Counted from the first letter of the stretch, positions 16,151 through 23,740 are shown. The stretch: DNA of 35,255 bases from Planktomarina sp. (GCA_016780825.1 JADHLF010000024.1:1-35255), one strand, 5' to 3'. The notes: generated from the letters alone by a model not told the origin. Numbers and translations are program-made.

Positions 16151-16184
16151 AAAGCACGGTCCCTCACCCAAGAGACCGTGCTTT
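16151..16184 (-). terminator. Intrinsic terminator (minus strand), possibly bidirectional
   Basis: AAAGCACGGTC (16151-16161) and GACCGTGCTTT (16174-16184) form an 11-bp perfect stem with a 12-nt loop. On the minus strand the stem is followed by TTTTTAATTT, which makes a good intrinsic terminator for leftward transcripts. On the plus strand the T-run is only three bases, so it would end the carboxypeptidase mRNA less efficiently. It lies about 400 bp beyond the gyrA stop. Confidence 0.75.
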
Positions 16185-16284
16185 ATGCAATGCAAAGGCA
16201 GATCAAACATGACGCCGCCGCTGCATCCCCTCACTCACTTTGTTTTTGGAGTCCCCTCCAAAAGACACAATCGCCGTAGCTGCA
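16151..16284 (-). ncRNA. Candidate small RNA between gyrA and the carboxypeptidase gene
   Basis: The 450-bp gene-free stretch 16138-16586 contains a strong minus-strand terminator at its left end and a second hairpin, TTTTGGAG-loop-CTCCAAAA (16244-16263). A TATAAA box lies at 16296-16291 on the minus strand. An outer inverted repeat CGTAGCTG/CAGCTACG (16275-16282 and 16310-16317) surrounds that box. A transcript from near 16284 to the terminator would be about 134 nt with two hairpins. No -35 element is convincing. Read on the plus strand, the loops carry C-rich anti-Shine-Dalgarno-like tracts (CCCCTCC, CCCTCACCC) instead. Both readings are inference. Confidence 0.25.
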
Positions 16285-16424
16285 CATAACTTTATACTTT
16301 TTAATCAATCAGCTACGTCGAAAGGCCGAATTGAAGCACTTTGGTGCCACAATGAACTCGTTACATGCGTCTCGGCATAAAAGACCTATTCGACCGAAGG
16401 CGCGGAACATTTATTAACTCTACC

Positions 16425-16499
16425 TTAACGCAATCGGAAGAAGAGTGCGAGTCCGAGTAGGGCTATGAGGGCGGTTTTGCGGTATAGGTGTATATACAC
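16425..16499 (-). CDS. Possible 24-residue membrane peptide
   Basis: A GTG-initiated minus-strand frame of 24 codons ending in TAA. Its product would read from VYIHLYRKTALIALL through LGLALFFRLR. This is a short basic segment, then about 13 hydrophobic residues and a basic end, the layout of a one-pass membrane peptide. There is no Shine-Dalgarno, the codon before GTG is a stop, and the 20-bp palindrome covers its first codons. The reading may be chance or the relic of a longer gene. Confidence 0.2.
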   Translation of the reverse strand: MYIHLYRKTALIALLGLALFFRLR

Positions 16500-16503
16500 C
16501 TAT
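16484..16503. promoter_or_regulatory. Perfect 20-bp palindrome, candidate operator
   Basis: ATAGGTGTAT (16484-16493) is followed directly by its exact reverse complement ATACACCTAT (16494-16503). It lies in AT-rich DNA about 45 bp beyond the gyrA-end hairpin and 350 bp from the carboxypeptidase stop, with no ordinary gene start next to it. Continuous palindromes of this length commonly bind dimeric regulators. The protein and target gene are unknown. Confidence 0.4.
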
Positions 16504-16547
16504 GTATATAAGTGAAAATTTATGTAGGAAGTTGGTTCAATACTGAT

Positions 16548-16577
16548 GTGACCGCGCAGAATTCTCTGCACGGTCAC
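16548..16577 (-). terminator. Strong hairpin just after gyrA
   Basis: GTGACCGCGCAGA (16548-16560) pairs with TCTGCACGGTCAC (16565-16577) through 13 bp, with one G-U-type pair and an ATTC tetraloop. It begins 10 bp beyond the gyrA stop. There is no T-run behind it on the minus strand, so it may stabilise the mRNA end or assist Rho, with the T-rich terminator at 16151 as back-up. Confidence 0.55.
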
Positions 16578-16586
16578 AGTCTTGGT

Positions 16587-19337
16587 TTAAGACTGGGTCT
16601 CCGAGGCGGGATCCTCGGGACCCTCTTCGCCATCGCCTTGATCAGGGATATAGGCAACACTGACCACTTGCTCATCACGGCTTGTGTTGAACACCCGAAC
16701 ACCCCCTGCATTGCGCGACCGGAAGGAAATTCCGTCAATGGGGCAGCGGATCGATTGGCCTGTGCTTGTGACGAGCATGATTTGATCGACAAGTTCCACA
16801 GGGAAGCTGGCGACCACCGGACCGCCGCGCATCGCCTTATCCATCGCCGCCACACCCATCCCGCCGCGTCCACGCACCGGATAGTCGTGGCTCGACGACA
16901 GTTTGCCAGAGCCGCCGCGGGTGATCGTCAGGATCAGATTTTCCACTGCCGCCATTTCCTCATAGCGTTCTTGCGAGAAGTTGGGATCTGCTGGAACATC
17001 GTCCTCACCGGCTTCCTCATCGGTCAGGCCCGCCATGGCACGGCGCATCTTGAGATAGGCGGCGCGTTCTTCGGGGGTGGCTTCAAAATGACGAATGACC
17101 GACATGGAGACGACCATATCGTCGCCATTGAGACGAATGCCGCGCACACCGGTTGAGGCGCGAGAGTTCATCACCCGTAGATCTGTAGAGGCAAAGCGAA
17201 TGGCTCGACCGCTGTTGGTGGTGAGCATAACATCATCATCTTCGCTGCAAATCCGCGCATTGACCAATTCCACACCCTCGGGCAACTTCATGGCGATTTT
17301 GCCATTTGAGCGCACATTGGTGAAATCCGACAGGCGGTTGCGGCGCACGTCGCCCTGTGTGGTGGCAAAGACGATCTGCAAATCGCCCCATTCGGCTTCC
17401 TCACGGTCCACGGGCATGATCGCAGCTACAGAAACTCCGGCCGGAATGGGCAAGATATTGACAATCGCCTTGCCCTTGGCGGTTCGTCCCCCAAGCGGCA
17501 GGCGCCAGGTCTTAATCTTATAGGCCATCCCATCTGTGGTGAAAAACAACAGCTGGGTATGGGTATTGGCCACAAAGAGCGTGGTGACCACATCTTCATC
17601 TTTGGTCGACATGCCCTGTAGCCCCTTACCGCCGCGCTTTTGCGCTCGGAAATCGGCCAAGGCGGTGCGTTTGATATAGCCGCCGGCGGTGACTGTGACG
17701 ACCATCTCCTCGCGCTCAATCAAATCTTCGTCCATCATGTCACCGGACCATTCAATGATCTCAGTGCGGCGCGGAACGGCGAAGTTTTCTTTGACCTCGC
17801 GCAGCTCATCGGAAATGATGCCCATGATCCGTTCACGCGACGATAGAATTTCAAGATATTCTTTTATCTTCGCGGCCAAAACCCCCAGCTCGTCGGTGAC
17901 CTCTTTGACACCGATCTGAGTCAATCGTTGCAAACGCAGCTCCAAAATCGCCCGCGCCTGCGTTTCTGACAGATTGTAGGTGCCATCGTCATTCATCGTG
18001 TGGGTTGGATCGTCAATCAGGCGAATGTAATCGGCGATGTCTGCCGCTGGCCAACGCCGTTCCATTAATTTGAGACGTGCCTCTGCGGCATCGCTTGAGG
18101 CGCGGATTGTCGCAACAATTTCATCCACATTGCTCACCGCCACGGCAAGCCCGCAGAGCACATGGCTCCTCTCGCGGGCCTTGCGCAGCTCAAAGGCCGT
18201 CCGGCGCGCCACCACCTCTTCGCGAAAATCAATAAAGCAGGTTAAAAAGCGCCGCAGGGTGAGCTGTTCGGGCCGCCCGCCATTAAGGGCCAGCATGTTA
18301 CAGCCAAAGGAGGTCTGCATCGGCGTGTAGCGGAACAATTGATTCAAAACCACTTCCGCCGTAGCATCGCGCTTCAGCTCGACCACCACGCGCACGCCAT
18401 TGCGATCGGATTCATCTTGCACATGGGCCACGCCTTCAATGCGTTTGTCGCGCACTTCGGCCGCAATCTTCTCAATCATCGCAGCTTTGTTGACCTGATA
18501 GGGGATTTCCTCAATGATGATGGCCCAACGATCTTTGCGCAGCTCTTCAAAGCGGGTTTTGGCCCGGTTGATGACACTGCCGCGGCCTTCGAGATAGGCC
18601 TTGCGGGCGCCGGAGCGGCCCAGCATCACGCCACCCGTGGGAAAATCCGGTCCGGGAATATATTCAATCAGCTGTTCTGAGGTCAAATCAGGATCTTCGA
18701 TCAAGGCCAAGGTCGCATCAACCACCTCGCCCAGGTTATGGGGCGGGATATTGGTGGCCATGCCCACGGCAATCCCGCCAGCGCCGTTGACCAGCATATT
18801 GGGATAGCGGGCGGGCAGAACTGTGGGCTCTGTATCCTTGCCATCATAATTGAGCTGAAAATCAACTGTATCTTTGTCAATATCGGCCAGGAGCGCTTGC
18901 GCCGATTTTTCCATCCGCACTTCTGTGTAGCGATAGGCTGCGGCCTTATCGCCATCCATGGAGCCAAAATTGCCTTGCCCATCCAGCAGCACCAAAGACA
19001 TTGAGAAGTCCTGCGCCATGCGCACCAAAGCGTCATAGATCGCTCCGTCCCCATGGGGGTGGTATTTCCCCATGGCTTCCGCCACAGGCCGAGAGGATTT
19101 TCGGTAGGGCTTGTCATGGGTGTTGTTGGTTTCGTGCATCGCATAGAGAATCCGGCGGTGCACGGGCTTGAGACCATCGCGCAGATCCGGGATTGCACGG
19201 CTGACAATCACACTCATCGCATAGTCAAGGTAGGAGGTTTTCATCTCCTGCGTGATGCTGATCGCCGGGCCGTCATAGGCGGAGGGTGTTGGTGCTGGGG
19301 TCTCGGTGCTCTCGGGAGGGAGTGTGTCATCTGTCAT
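16587..19337 (-). CDS. gyrA: DNA gyrase subunit A
   Basis: The breakage-rejoining subunit of DNA gyrase, 916 residues. It shows the winged-helix/tower core and a six-bladed C-terminal DNA-wrapping domain, with the GyrA box visible as QKRGGKGLQG. The catalytic tyrosine is Tyr137 in AAAYRYTEVR, with the partner Arg136. In the quinolone-resistance region (KYHPHGDGAIYDAL) the residue matching E. coli Ser83 is Gly98, while the acidic position matching Asp87 is kept as Asp102. About 30 extra N-terminal residues rich in Pro/Thr precede the core. The gene stands alone; a possible promoter lies in the AT-rich DNA at 19340-19400. Confidence 0.98.
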   Translation of the reverse strand: MTDDTLPPESTETPAPTPSAYDGPAISITQEMKTSYLDYAMSVIVSRAIPDLRDGLKPVHRRILYAMHETNNTHDKPYRKSSRPVAEAMGKYHPHGDGAIYDALVRMAQDFSMSLVLLDGQGNFGSMDGDKAAAYRYTEVRMEKSAQALLADIDKDTVDFQLNYDGKDTEPTVLPARYPNMLVNGAGGIAVGMATNIPPHNLGEVVDATLALIEDPDLTSEQLIEYIPGPDFPTGGVMLGRSGARKAYLEGRGSVINRAKTRFEELRKDRWAIIIEEIPYQVNKAAMIEKIAAEVRDKRIEGVAHVQDESDRNGVRVVVELKRDATAEVVLNQLFRYTPMQTSFGCNMLALNGGRPEQLTLRRFLTCFIDFREEVVARRTAFELRKARERSHVLCGLAVAVSNVDEIVATIRASSDAAEARLKLMERRWPAADIADYIRLIDDPTHTMNDDGTYNLSETQARAILELRLQRLTQIGVKEVTDELGVLAAKIKEYLEILSSRERIMGIISDELREVKENFAVPRRTEIIEWSGDMMDEDLIEREEMVVTVTAGGYIKRTALADFRAQKRGGKGLQGMSTKDEDVVTTLFVANTHTQLLFFTTDGMAYKIKTWRLPLGGRTAKGKAIVNILPIPAGVSVAAIMPVDREEAEWGDLQIVFATTQGDVRRNRLSDFTNVRSNGKIAMKLPEGVELVNARICSEDDDVMLTTNSGRAIRFASTDLRVMNSRASTGVRGIRLNGDDMVVSMSVIRHFEATPEERAAYLKMRRAMAGLTDEEAGEDDVPADPNFSQERYEEMAAVENLILTITRGGSGKLSSSHDYPVRGRGGMGVAAMDKAMRGGPVVASFPVELVDQIMLVTSTGQSIRCPIDGISFRSRNAGGVRVFNTSRDEQVVSVAYIPDQGDGEEGPEDPASETQS

Positions 19338-19561
19338 TTTGGCCGCCTGTCTGGGATATTCCCATATTTAGTTGTCTTACACATTACTGTCCAAACATAT
19401 GCGATGCAAACGCTTAGAGCCCCTGCGGCTGGATGAATAAGCCATTGCGGTGAAAATTTTGCGAACCTCTGGGATTTGCGTATAAATTTGACTGAAAAAC
19501 GCCTGAGAATGAGTGCTGCGCCACGCGACTTGGGGAATCGGCTGGGGCGGATTTCGCGGCG

Positions 19562-20047
19562 CTACGGGCGCCGCAAGGCCATGATCCAGACCGCGCAGAG
19601 CAGCGCCGAAAATACCGCATTCCAAGCCGGCATAGACAGGCCGGCAAAGGCCCAGGAAATCTCGTCGCACATCACCAGCTTTTCAAGTGTATCTGTCGCC
19701 AAGAGATCTTGTCCCGACAGACCGATCAGTTCGGCGGCATCACCGGTACAGGAACTGGGGCCATCCCACCATTTTTGTTCGACCCCGGCGTGGAAGGCGC
19801 CGATGCCGGCGGTCGTCAGTGCGGCCAGCGCGCCAAGCCCGGCCAAAAGTCGGCTGGGCCAAAACCAAAGAAGCGCGCCGATCGCGATGGCCAGCGCATG
19901 GGGGTATCTTTGCCAAAAACACATCTGGCATGGCGCGTAGCCGAGGGCCTGAAACAGGTAAGCCCCCGCCAGCAGCATGCCGGAACCAGCCGCGGCAAAA
20001 AGCGCCAACTGGCGGGATGACTGTGACAACATAGTGTTCGACTTCAT
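19562..20047 (-). CDS. dsbB: Disulfide bond formation protein DsbB
   Basis: An inner-membrane protein of 161 residues with four transmembrane segments that reoxidises the periplasmic thiol oxidase DsbA and passes electrons to quinone. The first redox pair is Cys40-Cys43 (CQMC). The second is Cys100 and Cys127 on the second periplasmic loop. The FWQRYPH block after the first pair, which contacts quinone, is conserved. The ATG at 20047 overlaps the stop of the YqaA-family gene as ATGA; a later in-frame ATG at 20032 is possible. The genomic neighbourhood suggests a membrane-protein operon with the next gene. Confidence 0.92.
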   Translation of the reverse strand: MKSNTMLSQSSRQLALFAAAGSGMLLAGAYLFQALGYAPCQMCFWQRYPHALAIAIGALLWFWPSRLLAGLGALAALTTAGIGAFHAGVEQKWWDGPSSCTGDAAELIGLSGQDLLATDTLEKLVMCDEISWAFAGLSMPAWNAVFSALLCAVWIMALRRP

Positions 20048-20622
20048 AGATATCTGACCGCAAAAAATCCTGCGCCCAATATGAGCACAAAAGCGGCAAA
20101 GACCAAGCCCAAATGTCTTTCAATAAAGCGGCGGATGGGGGGGCCGAAATAATACAGCAGAAGGGCGACCGCAAAAAACCGCAAAGCCCGCGCGACCAGG
20201 GCGCTGAGTATAAAGGGAACCAAGGCCATTCCGGTCCAACCCGACATGATCGTGATCACTTTGAACGGGAAGGGCGTCACCCCGGCAATCAGCACGGCCC
20301 AGGTCCCATAGGCGTTGAATTTATCATTGAAGGCGGCCATGCTGCTCTCCTTGCCCAATGAGGCCAAGATGGGCTGGCCGATGCTTTCAAAGGCGAAGGC
20401 CCCGATGGCATAGCCAAAAAGCCCGCCCGCAACCGAGGCCACAACCGCCACCAAAGCGATGCGCAACGCCTGGCTCCGCGCCGCCAGGATCATCGGGATG
20501 AGCATGATATCCGGTGGGATCGGAAAGAAAGAGCTTTCTATAAAGGCGACAATGGCCAAGGCCCAAAGCGCCCGAGGATGCTCAGCCAACGACAAGGTCC
20601 AGGTATAAAGGCGATGTATCAT
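20044..20622 (-). CDS. YqaA/DedA-family membrane protein
   Basis: A 192-residue protein of the YqaA branch of the DedA/SNARE-associated superfamily. It has four or five hydrophobic segments and the family motifs FIESSFFPIPPDIMLIPM near the N-terminus and TPFPFKVITIMSGWTGM in the middle. DedA proteins are thought to move lipids or maintain the proton motive force; the role of the YqaA branch is unclear. The start at 20622 (MIHRLYTW) has a GGGG just upstream and matches the family. The frame is open 29 codons further but those encode no recognisable sequence. It is coupled to dsbB. Confidence 0.9.
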   Translation of the reverse strand: MIHRLYTWTLSLAEHPRALWALAIVAFIESSFFPIPPDIMLIPMILAARSQALRIALVAVVASVAGGLFGYAIGAFAFESIGQPILASLGKESSMAAFNDKFNAYGTWAVLIAGVTPFPFKVITIMSGWTGMALVPFILSALVARALRFFAVALLLYYFGPPIRRFIERHLGLVFAAFVLILGAGFFAVRYL

Positions 20623-20742
20623 GTGACCCCAAAGATTATTTCCGGGTTTTTGACATGGATGCGCCGGGATGGGTAGGGGCTTTCCCACACCCCCGCGGCC
20701 CAAGCGCATTTACGCCGACGGGCCCCGTCATCGGTCACAAAT

Positions 20743-21342
20743 TTAGTGAGACATCCGCTCATGCACCGCGGCCATGCCTCTTTCGGACATATCGCTTACT
20801 TCGGCGGCATGGGTTTGCAACAGCTTTACAACCTCGGGATTGCTGGAGGTTTGGATGACGTTGACGCCGGTGTCGGTGACTTCGATCTCGGTTTCAATTT
20901 CCTCATGGACGTCAAAAAGCGCATCGAGAGTGGGGGACTGAATGATCACCTCGGGGTTTTTGCCCTCGGCCAAACGGGTCACCATCATGGACACATGCGA
21001 GACAATCGCCTCCCGCACCTCAGGGGTGTTGGAGGCGGTAAAAGTTGAGATGCCATTGGGGAGATTGGTGACACGCCGTTCAATTTCCATGTGCTGTTGG
21101 AAAATTCTTTTCAGATCGGCGACTTCGGTGTCGGTGGTGTCTTTGCCCTGTAAGCCCGGCATGGTCATCTCATCATGCATATGCCCCTGCATCATACCTT
21201 GGGAGGCCCCGCCAGATTTTCCATGGTGCATGTCGTGCATTGTGGCGTAGCTATTGGAATGGGCGCTGTGGTTGAAATAGAAAAACACCGCCCCGCCGCC
21301 TAAAACGAAGGCCAAGGCTCCAATAAGTATGATTTTTCGCAT
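20743..21342 (-). CDS. His/Met-rich membrane-anchored periplasmic protein
   Basis: A 199-residue protein I do not recognise beyond its general form. Residues 4-22 are a hydrophobic anchor or signal segment. Residues 24-63 are packed with His and Met (for example MHDMHHGKSGG and MMQGHMHDEMTMPG), which suggests binding of copper or silver in the periplasm. The remaining 130 residues are helical and charged, with two repeat-like segments (NTPEVREAIVSHVSMMVTRL and NPEVVKLLQTHAAEVSDM). GGAGAG 7 bp before the ATG at 21342 fixes the start. The gene lies downstream of a 360-bp gap and upstream of the yqaA-dsbB pair. The metal role is inference from composition. Confidence 0.72.
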   Translation of the reverse strand: MRKIILIGALAFVLGGGAVFFYFNHSAHSNSYATMHDMHHGKSGGASQGMMQGHMHDEMTMPGLQGKDTTDTEVADLKRIFQQHMEIERRVTNLPNGISTFTASNTPEVREAIVSHVSMMVTRLAEGKNPEVIIQSPTLDALFDVHEEIETEIEVTDTGVNVIQTSSNPEVVKLLQTHAAEVSDMSERGMAAVHERMSH

Positions 21343-21363
21343 TCTAAACTCTCCAATAAACCC

Positions 21364-21534
21364 GTGCTCGACTGCCAGAAAATCGAGGTCTTTGCAAACC
21401 AAAACGATCCGCTGTCATGGGCCGCGGCGTTTGACCGCGCGTCCAGGGACTGTCGCAGGCTCGGTCAGGCACAGTTTGCGGCAATTATTCCCTCTGCGTT
21501 GAAATATCTGGCTTTACCTTTGATGGAAACTTGA
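21364..21534 (+). CDS. Possible small ORF or gene relic
   Basis: The 360-bp gap between the His/Met-rich gene and tRNA-Leu holds a plus-strand frame open from 21304 to 21534. The best start is GTG at 21364, which would give 56 residues (VLDCQKIEVFANQNDPLSW onwards, ending ALKYLALPLMET). The codons look protein-like, with GC-rich third positions in the first half, but there is no Shine-Dalgarno and I recognise no family. It could be the decayed end of a gene or chance. Confidence 0.2.
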   Translation: MLDCQKIEVFANQNDPLSWAAAFDRASRDCRRLGQAQFAAIIPSALKYLALPLMET

Positions 21535-21624
21535 CTACCTCAAGCTTCAAGATTCGTGCTGTTTGAGAAGGTCGACTTACCAGCGACCGAAAGGTGCGAA
21601 ACTGGCTTAAGGTTGTTGGAAAGC

Positions 21625-21651
21625 CTGATGCGCGGTGAAACGCAGCATCAG
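21625..21651 (+). repeat. Hairpin upstream of tRNA-Leu
   Basis: CTGATGCGCG (21625-21634) pairs with CGC-A-GCATCAG (21641-21651), a 10-bp stem with one bulged A and a GTGAAA loop. It begins 78 bp before tRNA-Leu. It has no T-run, so it is not a classical terminator. It might be part of a processing leader for the tRNA or the 3' end of an earlier transcript. Confidence 0.35.
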
Positions 21652-21702
21652 TCGGCGCAAAGGGTGAACAGGCTCCTGAGCGCAGGACGCGGCAACCGAT
21701 GG

Positions 21703-21786
21703 GCCCAAGTGGCGGAATGGTAGACGCAGGGGATTCAAAATCCCCCGCCGCGAGGCGTGCCGGTTCGAGTCCGGCCTTGGGTACCA
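21703..21786 (+). tRNA. tRNA-Leu (CAA)
   Basis: A complete 84-nt class II tRNA with an encoded CCA. The anticodon loop is TTCAAAA within the stem GGGGA/TCCCC, giving anticodon CAA for leucine TTG codons. A variable arm GCCGCGAGGC typical of leucine tRNAs follows, then the T-arm GGTTCGAGTCC. An integrase gene begins 78 bp beyond its 3' end, so the tRNA is the likely attachment site of a former element. TTG is a frequent leucine codon in this genome. Confidence 0.97.
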
Positions 21787-21863
21787 AATCTACTTCATAT
21801 GCATGATGTATCACACTGATCTGTAAGCAATGTTTTGTTTCGGATGATGTGGAGGTATACACT

Positions 21864-22697
21864 GTGGTATCCAAAAGCAGTGAGTATTTGTGGAAGAAGA
21901 ATGAAGTCTTTTACTTTCGTAGGCATGTACCAGTGGACGTGCAAAAGCATTATGAGCGATCAAGTATCGTCATTTGCTTGAAGACCAAGAGCAAACCTTC
22001 AGCATTGAGGGCCAGCAAATCAATCGCCAGCAAACTGGATGATTTTTGGTTTAAAATGCGTCTTGCTGATTTGGATGTCCCTGCATCTCACTTGTTGATC
22101 AAGGGAAAACCGAAGGAAGCATTTACTTCGTATGCTCCTAATTTGAGTGAAGCTTTATCGAAGTATTGTTCTTTAAAGGGGCAGGGCCGTGCAGCACTCT
22201 TCTTCAAAGCAGGGAAGCGCAATGTTGGTTACGTGATTGATCATCTTGGAGATCGCCCAATTGATACCTACAGCTCAGCTGATGCTGCATCATTCAGGGA
22301 CTCGTTGATAGCGAGAGGGCTCAATGTGTCATCCATAGCTCGTATCTTTGGAACAGTTAAAGCAGTGGTAAATCTCACTATCCAGGAGCTTGGCTTAGAC
22401 TGTTCAAATGCATTTGCAAATATCTACCTACCCAGGAATGTAAAGGAAAAACGCAAACCATTGCCTGTAGATGAGATCATGTTGATCCAAAAAACGTGTT
22501 TGGAAATTGCCGATGAACGCAGACTATTGCTTGCCCTAATATCTGACACTGGGATGCGCCTATCAGAGGCTCTGGGGCTTGTATGGGGCGATGTTGACCT
22601 TGAGCATGAGCACCCTCATATCAATCTTGTTCCGCATCTGTGGCGGCCACTCAAGACCTCTGGGAGTAAACGACTTGTTCTCTTTTGTGAAAGATAA
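21864..22697 (+). pseudogene. Truncated tyrosine recombinase/phage integrase
   Basis: The N-terminal 277 residues of a site-specific tyrosine recombinase. The start is like DUF6538-type integrases (SEYLWKKNEVFYFRRHVP), followed by a core-binding domain at about 95-190. The first catalytic block is present with its arginine (SDTGMRLSEALGLVWGDVD). The sequence stops shortly after (WRPLKTSGSKR), before the HxxR box and the catalytic tyrosine, so the protein should be inactive. GGAGG at 21851-21855 points to a GTG start at 21864; a GTG at 21849 is in frame too. Low GC and codon use differ from the neighbours. Its place 78 bp after tRNA-Leu marks an old integration. Confidence 0.85.
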
Positions 22698-22751
22698 CAC
22701 TCAGTTTAGTTCAGAGGAGATTTTCTACGACCAACTATCACCGCAAGCTGA

Positions 22752-22940
22752 TCTCGCCACAAACATAGACCTGTTGTAGCTCAACTCACGAGGTACGACA
22801 GAGAGCCAGACGCCATAACTGCGGTTTCATATCTCCAAGTTTTAAGTCAAATGAGCCTTGCGAACACCGCTTTGATTAAAAGACTAGATTTAAAGGACTA
22901 CACAGTTATTTTTGTCATAATGCTAAAAAAGGAGTGGTGA
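22752..22940 (+). pseudogene. Gene fragment with no start
   Basis: In the 244-bp gap between the truncated integrase and the NTF2-like gene, one plus-strand frame is open for 62 codons. It reads like protein (for example YDREPDAITAVSYLQVLSQ and KRLDLKDYTVIFVIMLKKEW). The only ATG is late, at 22851, without a Shine-Dalgarno. The fragment probably belongs to a gene lost by deletion. I do not recognise the family, and chance cannot be excluded. Confidence 0.25.
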
Positions 22941-22941
22941 G

Positions 22942-23289
22942 ATGACAACAGCAACAGAATTTTTGGACGCCTTCAATAATTCGTTCGTGAACAAAGATAG
23001 TTCGTATCTTGATGCGATCATGGCTGAAAACTGTACAATCCACTTTACGGGTCTTCATCAGACGATGACTAGGCGGGAGTGTCTTGACTGGTCAGAATCT
23101 GGTTTCTGCAACGGTTGTGATAACTATGAAATATTTCAGGATACTGATGACAGCATTGCCGGTACGCACAGGGCATGGGGTAGTAGTGAAGAAGATGGAA
23201 AATGGAACAGTAATTGTTTCTTTTTTGCCAAAAAAATGGGTGGTAAAATTATAGAATGGTACGTTCATGCTAGGCCAATAGTTGATTAG
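22942..23289 (+). CDS. NTF2-like/SnoaL-fold small protein
   Basis: A 115-residue protein with the order of a SnoaL/NTF2-like fold: an N-terminal helix pair (TATEFLDAFNNSFVNKDSSYLDAIMAENCTIHF) and a sheet ending in GGKIIEWYVHARPIVD. Such folds bind small hydrophobic ligands or act as isomerases, and the substrate here is unknown. It has four cysteines at positions unusual for the family. AAAAAGGAG 7 bp before the ATG is a strong Shine-Dalgarno. The gene is more AT-rich than the chromosome around it. It sits between two broken genes in the tRNA-Leu island and appears intact. Confidence 0.72.
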   Translation: MTTATEFLDAFNNSFVNKDSSYLDAIMAENCTIHFTGLHQTMTRRECLDWSESGFCNGCDNYEIFQDTDDSIAGTHRAWGSSEEDGKWNSNCFFFAKKMGGKIIEWYVHARPIVD

Positions 23290-23326
23290 GCCAGAATTCT
23301 CATTTTATCGACCAAGGAGGTTTTAA

Positions 23327-23515
23327 ATGGCTAAAAAACCAATCGATTATTTGTACAGTGCTTACTCTGCGTACGCATACATTGGACACGGCGCATTTTT
23401 ACAGATCGCTAGAGAAGCAAACCGACCGGTTATCCATCGACCTTTCGACTTAATGAAGTGTCTGAATGCTATTGGGTATCACTTTACATCACCGCCGTGC
23501 TTGCCAAGAGATTGA
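23327..23515 (+). pseudogene. Truncated 2-hydroxychromene-2-carboxylate isomerase-like (DsbA fold)
   Basis: The first 48 or so residues match the DsbA-like 2-hydroxychromene-2-carboxylate isomerase family: MAKKPIDYLYSAYSAYAYIGH, then the HRPFDLMKCLNAIG block. The family is normally about 200 residues, whereas this frame ends after 62. The last dozen residues (YHFTSPPCLPRD) depart from the expected pattern, so the 3' part has been lost. AAGGAGG 8 bp before the ATG shows it was a real gene. It stops 42 bp before a tRNA gene on the other strand, which probably marks the deletion or integration boundary. Confidence 0.75.
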
Positions 23516-23556
23516 GCCGCCACTTTGGTGGAAAAGATGCGGCAAAACATGCAGAA

Positions 23557-23633
23557 TGGTAGGCCCGGCAGGACTTGAACCTGCGACCAATCCGTTATGA
23601 GCGGACTGCTCTAACCAGCTGAGCTACAGGCCC
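23557..23633 (-). tRNA. tRNA with anticodon CAU (probably Ile2, possibly Met)
   Basis: Read on the minus strand, a complete 77-nt tRNA with encoded CCA. The acceptor stem is GGGCCTG/CGGGCCT and the D-arm is AGCTCAGCTGGTTAGAGC. The anticodon loop CTCATAA gives CAT, and the T-arm is CAGGTTCAAGTCCTG. CAU serves initiator Met, elongator Met or, after lysidine modification, Ile AUA. It lacks initiator features such as the three G-C pairs of the anticodon stem. The body resembles alphaproteobacterial Ile2 more than elongator Met, but this is not certain. Confidence 0.93.
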
Positions 23634-23740
23634 CCGTGGACCCTGACTAGCAGAGAAATCTCAGGGGTCAAGCGGGCTTGATGGACATGTGCCGCCGAGC
23701 CTGTTATCGGATCGGCAAATTTGCAATAAATGGTGCTCAA

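Noticed and set aside
16185..16289. Plus-strand 34-codon ORF after the carboxypeptidase terminator
   Set aside because: It has no Shine-Dalgarno, starts in the terminator stem region and has odd composition; structured RNA explains the sequence better.
21485..21874. A 129-codon minus-strand frame across tRNA-Leu
   Set aside because: It includes the antisense of the tRNA (LVPKAGLEPARLAAG...). This is a well-known spurious translation of tRNA-Leu genes and not a protein.
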